Under the pieces are notes generated by a model. That model ran no database searches and had not been told where the DNA came from. It saw nothing but the letters and a program-made list of their open reading frames with translations. From Lunatimonas salinarum (lineage in GTDB: Bacteria > Bacteroidota > Bacteroidia > Cytophagales > Cyclobacteriaceae): a DNA stretch of 64,000 nt. Every line of letters starts with the position of its first letter. The first letter of the stretch is position 1. The translations under genes were made by a program, and so were the position numbers. The stretch spans positions 62,001 to 126,000 of the forward strand of contig NZ_JACVCV010000005.1 in assembly GCF_017811155.1 (NCBI RefSeq), in the 5' to 3' direction. This document shows, one piece after another, positions 26,596 to 35,357 of the stretch.

Positions 26596-28467
26596 ATGAA
26601 ACCCACCTTCCTCCTAGGCCTATTGATAGTTTTTTCACTATCCATTACTTCTGCTATTGGGCAACAAACGGGATATGTACCCAACCACTACGACAAAAAA
26701 GAGTATAAAATCCCTATGCGGGATGGAATACATCTTCACACGATCGTGTATATCCCTAAAGATCAAGGCAAAAAATACCCCATACTCATGCAGCGCACAC
26801 CCTACAGTGCGGGGCCGTATGGAGAAGGAAGCTTCCGACCGACCATCGGCCCCTCACCCAGTCTAATGGAAGATGGCTACATCATAGTCTACCAAGATGT
26901 ACGTGGACGCTGGATGTCGGAAGGCCAATACGACAACATGCGGCCTACCCTTTCGACTAGGGACAAAAAGTCCAAAGCCATAGATGAAAGCACCGACACC
27001 TACGATACCATCGAATGGCTGCTCAAAAACCTGAAAAACCACAACGAACGCGTAGGTATGTGGGGGATCAGCTATCCGGGATTTTATTCCGCAGCTGCAC
27101 TGCCCTTTGCCCATCCGAACCTAAAGGCTGTCTCCCCTCAAGCACCTATAGGTGATTTTTACTTCGATGATTTTCACCACAACGGGGCCTACTTCCTGAG
27201 TTACTGGCTGGCCACTACGGTATTTGGCTATCAAAAGGAGGGCCCCACAGATGAGCCTTGGTACCAGATGGTAGATCCAGGAACCAGAGATGGGTACCAA
27301 TTCTTTATGGATATGGGATCATTAAAAAACGCCGATAATTATTACGGTCCAGATAACTTCTTTTGGCAACAGTTAAAGGAAAATCCCGATTACAATGCCT
27401 TTTGGCAGGAAAGATCCATTATCCCCCATCTAAAGGAAGTAACCCCGGCAGTAATGACAGTGGGTGGATGGTTTGATGCAGAAGACCTTTACGGACCACT
27501 TACCATTTATAAAACGATCGAAAAAAACAACCCTGCCACCTACAATACCCTGGTAATGGGTCCGTGGTCCCACGGAGATTGGTCTGCAGAGCCCGGACCT
27601 CAGGTGGTCTCCAGTATGTACTTCGGAGATTCGCTGTCTACCTGGTACCAAAAGGAGGTAGAGTTCCGATTCTTTGACCACTTCTTAAAAGGTGCCGGTG
27701 ACGGAAAAACCGATTTACCGGAAGCCTACCTCTTCGATACGGGAACCAATGAATGGAAAACCTTTGATCAATGGCCTCCTGCGGATGCCAAAACAATCAG
27801 TATGTATGTGCATGCTGATGGCAAGCTAAAAACGGAAAAACCAGATAGCTTTGGATATCAGGAGTTTGTTTCAGATCCGCAAAAACCGGTACCCTACACG
27901 CAAGATATAAAACTTAACTTTACGCCTCGCAAATATATGGCCGACGACCAACGTTTTGCTGCACGACGTCCCGATGTACTTGTCTTCGAAACGGACATAC
28001 TGGAAGAGGATATCACGCTGGCAGGTGAAATCAAGGCAAAGCTAAAGGTGAGTACCTCTGAAACAGACGCCGATTGGATCGTAAAGCTTATAGACGTGTT
28101 CCCTGGAAACACCCCTAACCACGACTACGTACAAGAGGGTATGGATATGGGTAACTACCACCTAAAGGTGCGCTCTGAGGCTATGCGCGGGAGGTACCGA
28201 GAGAGCCTTTCCGAACCAAAGCCCTTTGTGCCTAACGAGGTTACCGACGTAGCCTTCCGACTACAGGATGTGCTGCATACCTTTAAAAAGGGGCATAAGA
28301 TTCAAATCCAAATCCAAAGCACTTGGTTTCCCCTGATAGACCGCAATCCGCAGAAGTATTTGGAAAATATTTTCAAAGCGGAAGAAACGGACTTTGTTCG
28401 CGCCACCCACCGAGTTTATCATTCCATTTCCCACCCCACTTCCCTGGAAGTTCAGGTTTTGGAATAG
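26596..28467 (+). CDS. CocE/NonD family hydrolase (X-Pro dipeptidyl-peptidase S15 type), exported
   Basis: A 623-residue serine hydrolase with a signal peptide (1-22, ending SAIGQ). The alpha/beta hydrolase core starts at the YKIPMRDGIHLHTIVYIP strand. QRTPYSAGPYG and YQDVRGRWMSEG follow, and then the nucleophile elbow GMWGISYPGFYSAAA with Ser159. A conserved GGWFDAEDLYG (acid residue region) and GPWSHGDW (His region) complete the triad. The C-terminal jelly-roll (from about 430) is the family's galactose-binding-like domain. Relatives include cocaine esterase, glutaryl-7-ACA acylase and Xaa-Pro peptidases, and the real substrate is probably an ester or peptide amide in the periplasm. It is divergent from the glycan locus, and a link to it is not shown. 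Confidence 0.9.
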   Translation: MKPTFLLGLLIVFSLSITSAIGQQTGYVPNHYDKKEYKIPMRDGIHLHTIVYIPKDQGKKYPILMQRTPYSAGPYGEGSFRPTIGPSPSLMEDGYIIVYQDVRGRWMSEGQYDNMRPTLSTRDKKSKAIDESTDTYDTIEWLLKNLKNHNERVGMWGISYPGFYSAAALPFAHPNLKAVSPQAPIGDFYFDDFHHNGAYFLSYWLATTVFGYQKEGPTDEPWYQMVDPGTRDGYQFFMDMGSLKNADNYYGPDNFFWQQLKENPDYNAFWQERSIIPHLKEVTPAVMTVGGWFDAEDLYGPLTIYKTIEKNNPATYNTLVMGPWSHGDWSAEPGPQVVSSMYFGDSLSTWYQKEVEFRFFDHFLKGAGDGKTDLPEAYLFDTGTNEWKTFDQWPPADAKTISMYVHADGKLKTEKPDSFGYQEFVSDPQKPVPYTQDIKLNFTPRKYMADDQRFAARRPDVLVFETDILEEDITLAGEIKAKLKVSTSETDADWIVKLIDVFPGNTPNHDYVQEGMDMGNYHLKVRSEAMRGRYRESLSEPKPFVPNEVTDVAFRLQDVLHTFKKGHKIQIQIQSTWFPLIDRNPQKYLENIFKAEETDFVRATHRVYHSISHPTSLEVQVLE

Positions 28468-28595
28468 TAGTGAATAGCCTCCATAACATCGTACATTCGG
28501 AAGGTTTCTGGCAATGGAAGAATCCTATAACCGACCGCCACTCACGCCAATGGCAGATGTAAAGCGCAGTCTTAAGGGATGTATAGCTACAAATC

Positions 28596-31376
28596 TCACC
28601 TTGCCAAAAACTGCCGAAGTACGTAATGTAGTATCCCACCATTTTTGTAATAGGCAATCTCAATCGCAGAATCCAACCGTGCAACGGCCTCAAAGGTTAA
28701 TACGGAACCATCCGTTCTCTTTGCAGAAACCTTCAGCGATTTCAGCGGGGTCAAGCCTGCTGATATTCCCTCAATGCTAAAAACCTCTTTTCCGGTAAGA
28801 CCAAGCGAATCGGCCGTTTTCCCTGCTACATACTGCAGAGGCAGTACGCCCATGCCTACGAGGTTGCTACGGTGGATCCGCTCGTAGCTTTCGGCCAGAA
28901 CTGCCTTTATCCCCAGCAAATTAGTCCCCTTAGCCGCCCAGTCCCGAGAACTACCGCTGCCATACTCCTTTCCCGCCAACACAAGCAGGGGCGTTTGGTC
29001 TGCTTGGTACTTCAAAGACGCATCATATACGGTCATTTCTTCCCCGGAAGGAACATGCAAGGTATACCCGCCCTCTTTCTGCACCAGCTGGTTTTTTATG
29101 CGTACATTTGCAAAGGTACCTCTAACCATCACCTCGTCATTACCTCTACGGGATCCGTAAGAATTAAACTGATCCACCGGCACGCCCCGTTCAGCCAGGT
29201 ATCTTCCAGCGGCGGAATCAGCCCTAAAAGACCCTGCCGGAGAAATGTGGTCGGTCGTGATTGAATCCCCTAGTTTTAACAACACCCGGGCCTCTCGGAT
29301 ATCGCTGGGTTCAGGCACCTCCTCGGTAATACCTTGAAAAAAAGGCGCTTCTTTGATGTAAGTCGACTCCGCAGACCAAAGATATACATCATCATCAGGG
29401 GCAGTCAATGCCTGCCATTGTTCGTTTCCTGCAAAAATCTCACCGTAGTTCTTTTCAAAATCCTTCGGTGACAACACCTTTCCGATGACCTCCATAATTT
29501 CCTCCTGTGTGGGCCAGATATCTTTTAGATATACCGGTTCTAAGTTAGGGTCATACCCAAGGGGTTCTTCGTTCAGATCCACGTCCACTCGGCCCGCAAG
29601 TGCATACGCAACTACCAACATAGGGGACATCAGGTAATTCATTTTTACCTGTGGGTGCACCCGAGCTTCAAAATTTCTATTGCCGGAAAGTACGGAGGCA
29701 ACCACCAGGTCATTTTCCTCTACTGCCTGGGCAATGTGCATGGGCAAAGGTCCGGAATTACCTATGCAAGAAGTGCATCCATAACCCACTACATGAAAAC
29801 GCAGTGCCTCAAGATCGTCCAACAGACCCGCATTTTGCAAGTAATCAGTCACCACTTTGGAACCTGGAGCAAGGGACGTTTTTACCCATGGCTTTACATC
29901 TAGGCCACGCTGCCTAGCCTTCTTGGCTATCAACCCAGCACCTACCATCACACTAGGATTAGAGGTATTGGTGCAGGAAGTAATGGCAGCAATGACCACG
30001 GAACCATCGTGGAGCGCAAACTTTTCATCGTGATGCTTGACCACTACCGTTTTCAGGCCATCCTTTATCTTGGTTTCGATTTCAATATCTTTGGCCCCTA
30101 GACCATCACCGGAACCCATTGGTTGCCCGCCCCCACCTTCCGCATACCAACGACTTTCGTCCCGTTGGTCCATGGGAATGTACTGACGTCCATGCACCTC
30201 ATGCAGCAGCTCTCCGAATTTCCCTTTAAAGTTTCTAAGCAGAATCTTATCCTGGGGCCGCTTGGGACCAGAAACTGTCGGTTCTACTGTGCCTAGATCA
30301 AGCTCAACTAAGCTTGAATAAGTGATGGAGTCTTCGTTTTCCCGCCATAAGAGATTGGCCTTTGCATAGGATTCAACCAGTCTCACCTGTTCAGCAGGCC
30401 TATTGGTTTTCACCATGTAGTCCAGCGTACGGTCGTCGATCGGAAAATAAGTCACCGTACATCCAAATTCCGGTGACATATTGGAGATCGTAGCGCGATC
30501 TGGCACAGAAAGGCTATCCAATCCGGGGCCAAAGACCTCTACAAACTTACCCACTACTCCATGATCTCTTAGCAACTTGGTTATGGTCAACACCATATCC
30601 GTAGCCGTGGTACCCAATGGCAGCTTTCCGGAAAGCCTCAACCCCACTACCTCCGGCATGATAAAATAAATTGGCTGCCCCAAGAGGGCTGCCTCGGCCT
30701 CTATACCTCCTACTCCCCAACCGACTACGCCGATCCCATTCACCATCGGAGTATGTGAATCCGTACCTACCAAGGTATCCGGAAAAACACTTCCGTCCCG
30801 GGCTATCACGCCTTGCGCTAGGTACTCCAAGTTTACCTGATGGCAGATGCCCATTCCGGGCGGTACCACAGAAAAGTTGTCAAAAGACTTTTGGGCCCAC
30901 TTCAAAAATTCGTAGCGTTCTCCGTTGCGCTCATATTCTACATCAACATTCTTTTTGTAGGAATAATTGGTGCCAAAAAAATCAACCTGCACAGAATGGT
31001 CTACCACCAAGTCTACGGGAATCAATGGGTTGATTTTGTTAGGATCCTTACCCTTTCTGACAGCCTCTGCCCGAAGTGAGGCAATATCAACCACTGCGGG
31101 TACTCCCGTAAAATCTTGCATCAATACTCGTGCGGGCTTAAAAGGGATATCCCTATCGGATGGCTGAGGCGTCCAATTTAACAGGGTCTCGAGATTTTCC
31201 TGCGTAATAGCAAAATCATCAAAATTCCGGCAGGCATTCTCCAATAGGATCCGGATCGAAAAGGGGAGTTTCTCGATGGCATAGCCTTGTCTTTGAAGCT
31301 CCAGAAGACTCCAATAGGTTAAGCCACCTTCTCGGGTTTCTAAAATCTGCTTAATTTGGAAAGGATCGTGTGACAT
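28596..31376 (-). CDS. acnA: Aconitate hydratase A
   Basis: Converts citrate to isocitrate via cis-aconitate in the TCA cycle, with a [4Fe-4S] cluster. It is full length at 926 residues. The AcnA features are GTDSHTPMVNGIGVVGWGVGGIEAEA, the first cluster Cys in AITSCTNTSNPSVM, the CxxC pair in GYGCTSCIGNSGPL, and the swivelling C-terminal domain with FNSYGSRRGNDEVMVRGTFANVRI and KEYGSGSSRDWAAKG. It is monocistronic and convergent with the CocE-like gene. No terminator stands out in the 128-base gap. Confidence 0.98.
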   Translation of the reverse strand: MSHDPFQIKQILETREGGLTYWSLLELQRQGYAIEKLPFSIRILLENACRNFDDFAITQENLETLLNWTPQPSDRDIPFKPARVLMQDFTGVPAVVDIASLRAEAVRKGKDPNKINPLIPVDLVVDHSVQVDFFGTNYSYKKNVDVEYERNGERYEFLKWAQKSFDNFSVVPPGMGICHQVNLEYLAQGVIARDGSVFPDTLVGTDSHTPMVNGIGVVGWGVGGIEAEAALLGQPIYFIMPEVVGLRLSGKLPLGTTATDMVLTITKLLRDHGVVGKFVEVFGPGLDSLSVPDRATISNMSPEFGCTVTYFPIDDRTLDYMVKTNRPAEQVRLVESYAKANLLWRENEDSITYSSLVELDLGTVEPTVSGPKRPQDKILLRNFKGKFGELLHEVHGRQYIPMDQRDESRWYAEGGGGQPMGSGDGLGAKDIEIETKIKDGLKTVVVKHHDEKFALHDGSVVIAAITSCTNTSNPSVMVGAGLIAKKARQRGLDVKPWVKTSLAPGSKVVTDYLQNAGLLDDLEALRFHVVGYGCTSCIGNSGPLPMHIAQAVEENDLVVASVLSGNRNFEARVHPQVKMNYLMSPMLVVAYALAGRVDVDLNEEPLGYDPNLEPVYLKDIWPTQEEIMEVIGKVLSPKDFEKNYGEIFAGNEQWQALTAPDDDVYLWSAESTYIKEAPFFQGITEEVPEPSDIREARVLLKLGDSITTDHISPAGSFRADSAAGRYLAERGVPVDQFNSYGSRRGNDEVMVRGTFANVRIKNQLVQKEGGYTLHVPSGEEMTVYDASLKYQADQTPLLVLAGKEYGSGSSRDWAAKGTNLLGIKAVLAESYERIHRSNLVGMGVLPLQYVAGKTADSLGLTGKEVFSIEGISAGLTPLKSLKVSAKRTDGSVLTFEAVARLDSAIEIAYYKNGGILHYVLRQFLAR

Positions 31377-31494
31377 GGGAAAGCGGTTTATGTGGACGAA
31401 AAAAGATTGAATCTTACACTCTTAAATTGAATGTTCATTTTACACGTTATTTAAGCAAAAACCAAACTAAAAATGGAAGTTGGCATAGATATAA

Positions 31495-31526
31495 CAAAAA
31501 AAAGCGGAAATATTTCCGCCTTTTTG
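31495..31526. terminator. Terminator between acnA and the mlaD-like gene
   Basis: An 8-base A run, the palindrome GCGGAAATATTTCCGC (31504-31519), then TTTTT. It lies 1-2 bases past the stop of the MCE gene on the minus strand, so it ends the Mla operon and shields acnA's promoter region. Confidence 0.8.
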
Positions 31527-31527
31527 G

Positions 31528-32511
31528 TTATTCTTCCTGTGCCTCTTCCTTGGCTCGTTCACTTTTGCGGAACGAGCGTCGGAAAAACCAATGATATCTG
31601 AGTGCCTCCAATGTCTCATTAAACGAATGGGTACCAGAATCCAGATTTTGCATGGTTCCTTTTAGGTATTCGGCAAACTCCTCATCCGAAAGCAGCATGC
31701 CTACTGCGTTGTTGCTTCTACCTAACTTATCTGTTACTACCTTTAAATTTGTCGCGGCAGCATTCGCTTGCTGCATCGTTTCCTCCAAACCGGCCGTTGA
31801 GGCTCTCAGGGATGAAACCATTGTCGTATCGGATAAGAACTCGTCGATGGGTGTACCCTTTTGATTTAGTTTCCTGGACAAGGATGCCAACTCGCCTGTA
31901 AGTACCCGGCTATTCTCTGCCGAACGGTCCAAGTCTATCAGTAACTGTCGGAAACCCAATGCCAGCGTCGAATCTGTCAGAAGTGCTCCCACAATTCCGT
32001 CTCCAGCTGCAATTCTACCCGTGAGGACTTTTAGGTCGTTGGTGATTGAAACGAGGTTTTGATTGTTTTCTTGCAGGGTTTCCATCATCTTATCCGTATC
32101 GAGGGGCATCACGGCTTCCAGTCTGTCACCCGGATCAATTATGGGCGCTTCGTTGGTACCCCCATAGATCACAATGATCTTGTTTCCAATCAGCCCGTCT
32201 GAACTGATGGTTGCTTTGGAGTTTTTCCGGATAAAATCACGGGTATTCGACTCCAAATTCATCTCAATCTCAACCTGTGAGTCACCGTAAAAATTGATTT
32301 TCTTAACAGTGCCAATCTTCACCCCGGAAAACCACACATTATTCCCCGTTTGCAATCCGGCGATATCGTCGAAAACCGCAAAAACGCGGTAGCTCTTTAC
32401 GAAGGCCTTTTGCTGTGCACCAAGTGTCATCACTCCGGCAACCAAGATGATGATGCCTATCAGCACAAAAATTCCTACCGTTACGGTTTTTTTATTATCA
32501 TTCTTCATCAC
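31528..32511 (-). CDS. mlaD: MCE-domain lipid-binding protein (MlaD-like)
   Basis: The periplasmic lipid-carrying subunit of an Mla-type ABC transporter, anchored by one N-terminal helix (about 10-30, VGIFVLIGIIILVAGVMTLG). The MCE domain (about 40-115) has FAVFDDIAGLQTGNNVWFSGVKIGTVKKI, with the pore-loop-forming segment, and VEIEMNLES. The remaining 200 residues are largely helical with coiled-coil character (NNQNLVSITNDLKVLTGRI), as in longer MCE proteins that form a tube or bind partners. It is 327 residues, longer than E. coli MlaD (about 180). Its start overlaps the ATPase stop by four bases. Confidence 0.92.
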   Translation of the reverse strand: MMKNDNKKTVTVGIFVLIGIIILVAGVMTLGAQQKAFVKSYRVFAVFDDIAGLQTGNNVWFSGVKIGTVKKINFYGDSQVEIEMNLESNTRDFIRKNSKATISSDGLIGNKIIVIYGGTNEAPIIDPGDRLEAVMPLDTDKMMETLQENNQNLVSITNDLKVLTGRIAAGDGIVGALLTDSTLALGFRQLLIDLDRSAENSRVLTGELASLSRKLNQKGTPIDEFLSDTTMVSSLRASTAGLEETMQQANAAATNLKVVTDKLGRSNNAVGMLLSDEEFAEYLKGTMQNLDSGTHSFNETLEALRYHWFFRRSFRKSERAKEEAQEE

Positions 32512-33254
32512 TCAGTAAAATTATAGTCGTAAAATGATTTAATTCGAGGGTCTTGGGTTTGGAAAACTTCTTTAAAGGTACCTTGAGCACTGAAGACACC
32601 ATCCAAAAGAATCACTACCCTATCCCCTGTCATCTTTGCACAAGTCAAGTCATGCGTAATAATAATGGAGGAGGTGTGATACCGGGTATTTACCTCGTTG
32701 ATCAAATTATTGATCTCGACACAGGTAATCGGGTCCAGCCCTGCGGTGGGCTCGTCGTACAACATGATCTCAGGATTCAGTATCAAGGTCCGGGCTATAC
32801 CGATCCGCTTCCGTTGTCCTCCCGAAAGCTCCGAAGGCATCTGATTGATGGTAGATAATAGCCCTACGCCGTCAAGGACTTCCTCCACACGCTTGTCTTT
32901 CTCTAGTTTCGTAAGGTTCTTCACATTTCGAATCAGGGGAAACTCCAGATTTTCCCTCACGGTCATACTGTCGTATAATGCACTGTTTTGAAAAGAGAAG
33001 CCAATCTTGAGTCGTAGCTTATTTAAGTCCTTAGGAGAAAGGTTTTCCACCTCCTGCCCCAGTACCTTGCAACTCCCTTCGTCCTGATAAAGCAACCCAA
33101 CCATGATTTTGATCAGCACCGATTTCCCGCTTCCCGATTTTCCCAAAACCACTAAATTTTCACTTTTATACAAGTCCAGATCCACCCCTTTTAAAACATG
33201 CAGGTCGCCGAAGGACTTCACTAAGTTCTTTATTTCAATTACCTTTTCCCGCAT
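32508..33254 (-). CDS. mlaF: ABC transporter ATP-binding protein (MlaF-like)
   Basis: The cytoplasmic ATPase that drives MCE lipid transport. 248 residues with Walker A in VLGKSGSGKSVLIK, Q-loop FSFQNSALYDSM, signature LSGGQRKRIGIAR, Walker B ILNPEIMLYDEPTAGLDP and switch His in IIITHD. The preference SALYDSMTV after the Q-loop is typical for MlaF-type proteins. Gene order is permease, ATPase, MCE, with spacing of 3 bases upstream and a 4-base overlap downstream. Confidence 0.95.
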   Translation of the reverse strand: MREKVIEIKNLVKSFGDLHVLKGVDLDLYKSENLVVLGKSGSGKSVLIKIMVGLLYQDEGSCKVLGQEVENLSPKDLNKLRLKIGFSFQNSALYDSMTVRENLEFPLIRNVKNLTKLEKDKRVEEVLDGVGLLSTINQMPSELSGGQRKRIGIARTLILNPEIMLYDEPTAGLDPITCVEINNLINEVNTRYHTSSIIITHDLTCAKMTGDRVVILLDGVFSAQGTFKEVFQTQDPRIKSFYDYNFTE

Positions 33255-33257
33255 CGC

Positions 33258-34055
33258 TTATAGTTGTCTAAAGAAGTTGGTAATCTGCAGTGCCAGCAGC
33301 TCTTCGATAAAGATCAAAAACATCGCCATCACTACCGCTGCATTTGCTGCCTTTCCCACGCCTTCGGTTCCTTTGGTAGAGTTATACCCCTTGTAGCACC
33401 CCACTATCCCAATGGTAAATCCAAAAACCAGCGACTTGATCAGTGAAGAGGTAATATCCAAAAAAGAAAGTGCATCGAACACCTGCACAAAAAAGGTACT
33501 CAAGCTTACCAGCTCATTCTGATTTACATTGATAAAGGAACCTATCAGCGCTACGAAATCCGTGTACATCACCAAAATGGGAATCATAAATGTACTGGCC
33601 AAAACACGGCTTACGACCAAAAACTTAAAGGGGTTAGTGGCCGAAACCTCCATCGCATCTATTTGCTCAGTGACTTTCATGGAGCCAATTTCCGCACCAA
33701 TGCTGGAACCTACCTTTCCCGCAGCGATCAATGCAGTCACCAAAGGTCCCATCGCACGTACCACTGCAATGGAAATCAGGGCGGGCAGCCATGAGGTAGC
33801 ACCGAACTCGGAAAGAGACGGCCGGGACTGATTGGTAAATACAATACCTACGATGAATCCTGTGAGCGAGATCAATGGAAGCGAGTTATACCCGATTTGA
33901 TAACATTGACGAACAAACTCCTTGCCTTCGTAAGGAGGTAGCCATACCTCTACAAAAAACCGCTTTACAAAATTGAAGGCATCCGCCATGCCTACAAAAA
34001 ACTTATTTAATCGCTTGCCAAGAAATAATTTATCGTCAGCTGATTCTATTGCCAT
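33258..34055 (-). CDS. mlaE: ABC transporter permease (MlaE-like)
   Basis: The inner-membrane permease of the MCE system. 265 residues with five to six hydrophobic segments and the MlaE family blocks LISLTGFIVGIVFTNQ, GPLVTALIAAGKVGSSIGAEIGSMKVTEQIDAMEV (EQIDAME is the coupling-helix motif) and the C-terminal LVFGFTIGIVGCYKGYNSTKGTEGVG. It is the first gene of the operon. The transport direction (retrograde phospholipid return or export) cannot be told from sequence. Confidence 0.95.
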   Translation of the reverse strand: MAIESADDKLFLGKRLNKFFVGMADAFNFVKRFFVEVWLPPYEGKEFVRQCYQIGYNSLPLISLTGFIVGIVFTNQSRPSLSEFGATSWLPALISIAVVRAMGPLVTALIAAGKVGSSIGAEIGSMKVTEQIDAMEVSATNPFKFLVVSRVLASTFMIPILVMYTDFVALIGSFINVNQNELVSLSTFFVQVFDALSFLDITSSLIKSLVFGFTIGIVGCYKGYNSTKGTEGVGKAANAAVVMAMFLIFIEELLALQITNFFRQL

Positions 34056-34093
34056 TACCGATTGCTATTTTCTTCATGTATTAACGCCCTTTT

Positions 34094-34101
34094 CAAAGGT
34101 A
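34094..34101 (-). promoter_or_regulatory. Probable -7 element of the mla operon
   Basis: On the minus strand the bases read TACCTTTG (TAnnTTTG), about 39 bases before the mlaE start. No clear TTTG at the right distance upstream, so only half the promoter is supported. Confidence 0.42.
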
Positions 34102-34104
34102 GCG

Positions 34105-35280
34105 TTATAAAAACTCATCAATTACTTCTTTTCTCAGTGGTTTTACCAGAAATCCACTCACCATTTCAAAATGCTGGCTCTTCTCTATATCCCGGGGATC
34201 CAATGAGGAAGTCAACATTTTAACCTCCATATTAATTCCGCGCTCTGCCATAAGCTGCAGAAAGTCCCAACCCTCCATTGCAGGCATATTGATATCTAGC
34301 AGCAAAATATCGGCCACATTACGCTCCAGCCAACTCAGTGCTTCATAGGGATCCTCAAAAAACACCAGTTCTAAGCGGGGATTGATCTTCATCAAAACCC
34401 GCTTATTGATCATATGCTGAACCTTGTCGTCGTCGACAAAGATAATGACCTTTGCCGGATTATCCCTTCTTTCTGAAAATCTACTTACTCCACCGTTTTC
34501 CATCAGCATGCTGTTTACCTTCTTGACCTCTTTATCCAATTTTTTTGCGGATTTCTTAAGCATTTGCAGCTCCTCCCCTGACGGAACCTGCTGATGATCT
34601 CCCAATAAGTTGACGATCCCCATGATATTTGCCAAGTGGCTGCGTATATGGTGGGAATGCAAAAAAGAAAAATTCTTTAACCGCTCATTCTGCGCCACCA
34701 ATGAGTTATTTAATTGAACATTTTCCTCCAGAGAACGGTGCACGTTGGAATGATCCACCACTAGCGCCAATATTGAGGGCCTGTTTTCGTATTCAAGCGG
34801 CATCATAAACAAGTCAACCTGCCTAGGTTCGTAAAACCTGTCCACCATCACCAAATTACGTTTGGTAACCGGCTGGATCACCCGTTCTAACTTCACTTGG
34901 ATGGGGTCTTGAAAAAGTAACCGAAAGTTACTCCCCACGGCCTCCTCCTCGCTGAGTGCTCCAAAGTATCGCGTTGCCATCTCGTTCGCCAGTAAAATAT
35001 TCCCGCTTTCCGGTGACAAAATCCAAACGGAATCGGGAAGTTTCTCAAAGATAACCCTGTATTGCCGACTGATTCGATCCTCCAACAACCGGTAGCGTTT
35101 GGAGGTTAAATAAGCATGTATAACCACAAACACGGTTATAAATCCTGCCATCATGGACACAAACAATCCCTCCGGCAAATTCAGATACGATCTGATGGGG
35201 GTATAAAATAAGGAAGGGAGCAAAAAAACAGCTCCTGCTAAGATCCCATATTGAAGGGTGCATTTGATCTCAGGCCTCAT
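34105..35280 (-). CDS. Membrane PAS / HisKA-like / receiver protein without ATPase domain
   Basis: 391 residues from the Met at 35280; the frame is open 18 codons further up and either start is possible. Domains in order: two membrane helices (about 10-25 and 40-57), a PAS domain (about 70-185, IFEKLPDSVWILSPESGNILLAN), a helical HisKA-like dimer segment (about 203-262, FLHSHHIRSHLANIMG with the expected phosphate-accepting His210), then directly a receiver domain (about 277-391). The receiver has acidic pair VDDD, phosphoacceptor Asp329 in LLLDINMP and Lys380 in FLVKPL. The HATPase_c kinase domain, normally between HisKA and receiver, is missing. It could accept phosphate from another kinase, or act as a scaffold. 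It is followed at once by the mla operon. Confidence 0.82.
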   Translation of the reverse strand: MRPEIKCTLQYGILAGAVFLLPSLFYTPIRSYLNLPEGLFVSMMAGFITVFVVIHAYLTSKRYRLLEDRISRQYRVIFEKLPDSVWILSPESGNILLANEMATRYFGALSEEEAVGSNFRLLFQDPIQVKLERVIQPVTKRNLVMVDRFYEPRQVDLFMMPLEYENRPSILALVVDHSNVHRSLEENVQLNNSLVAQNERLKNFSFLHSHHIRSHLANIMGIVNLLGDHQQVPSGEELQMLKKSAKKLDKEVKKVNSMLMENGGVSRFSERRDNPAKVIIFVDDDKVQHMINKRVLMKINPRLELVFFEDPYEALSWLERNVADILLLDINMPAMEGWDFLQLMAERGINMEVKMLTSSLDPRDIEKSQHFEMVSGFLVKPLRKEVIDEFL

Positions 35281-35357
35281 AGCAATAAATTGGAGGCATG
35301 AAGATAAATATAATATTTGGATTAAGCCCACCATAGTAGGTTATCACCGGCCCCACT

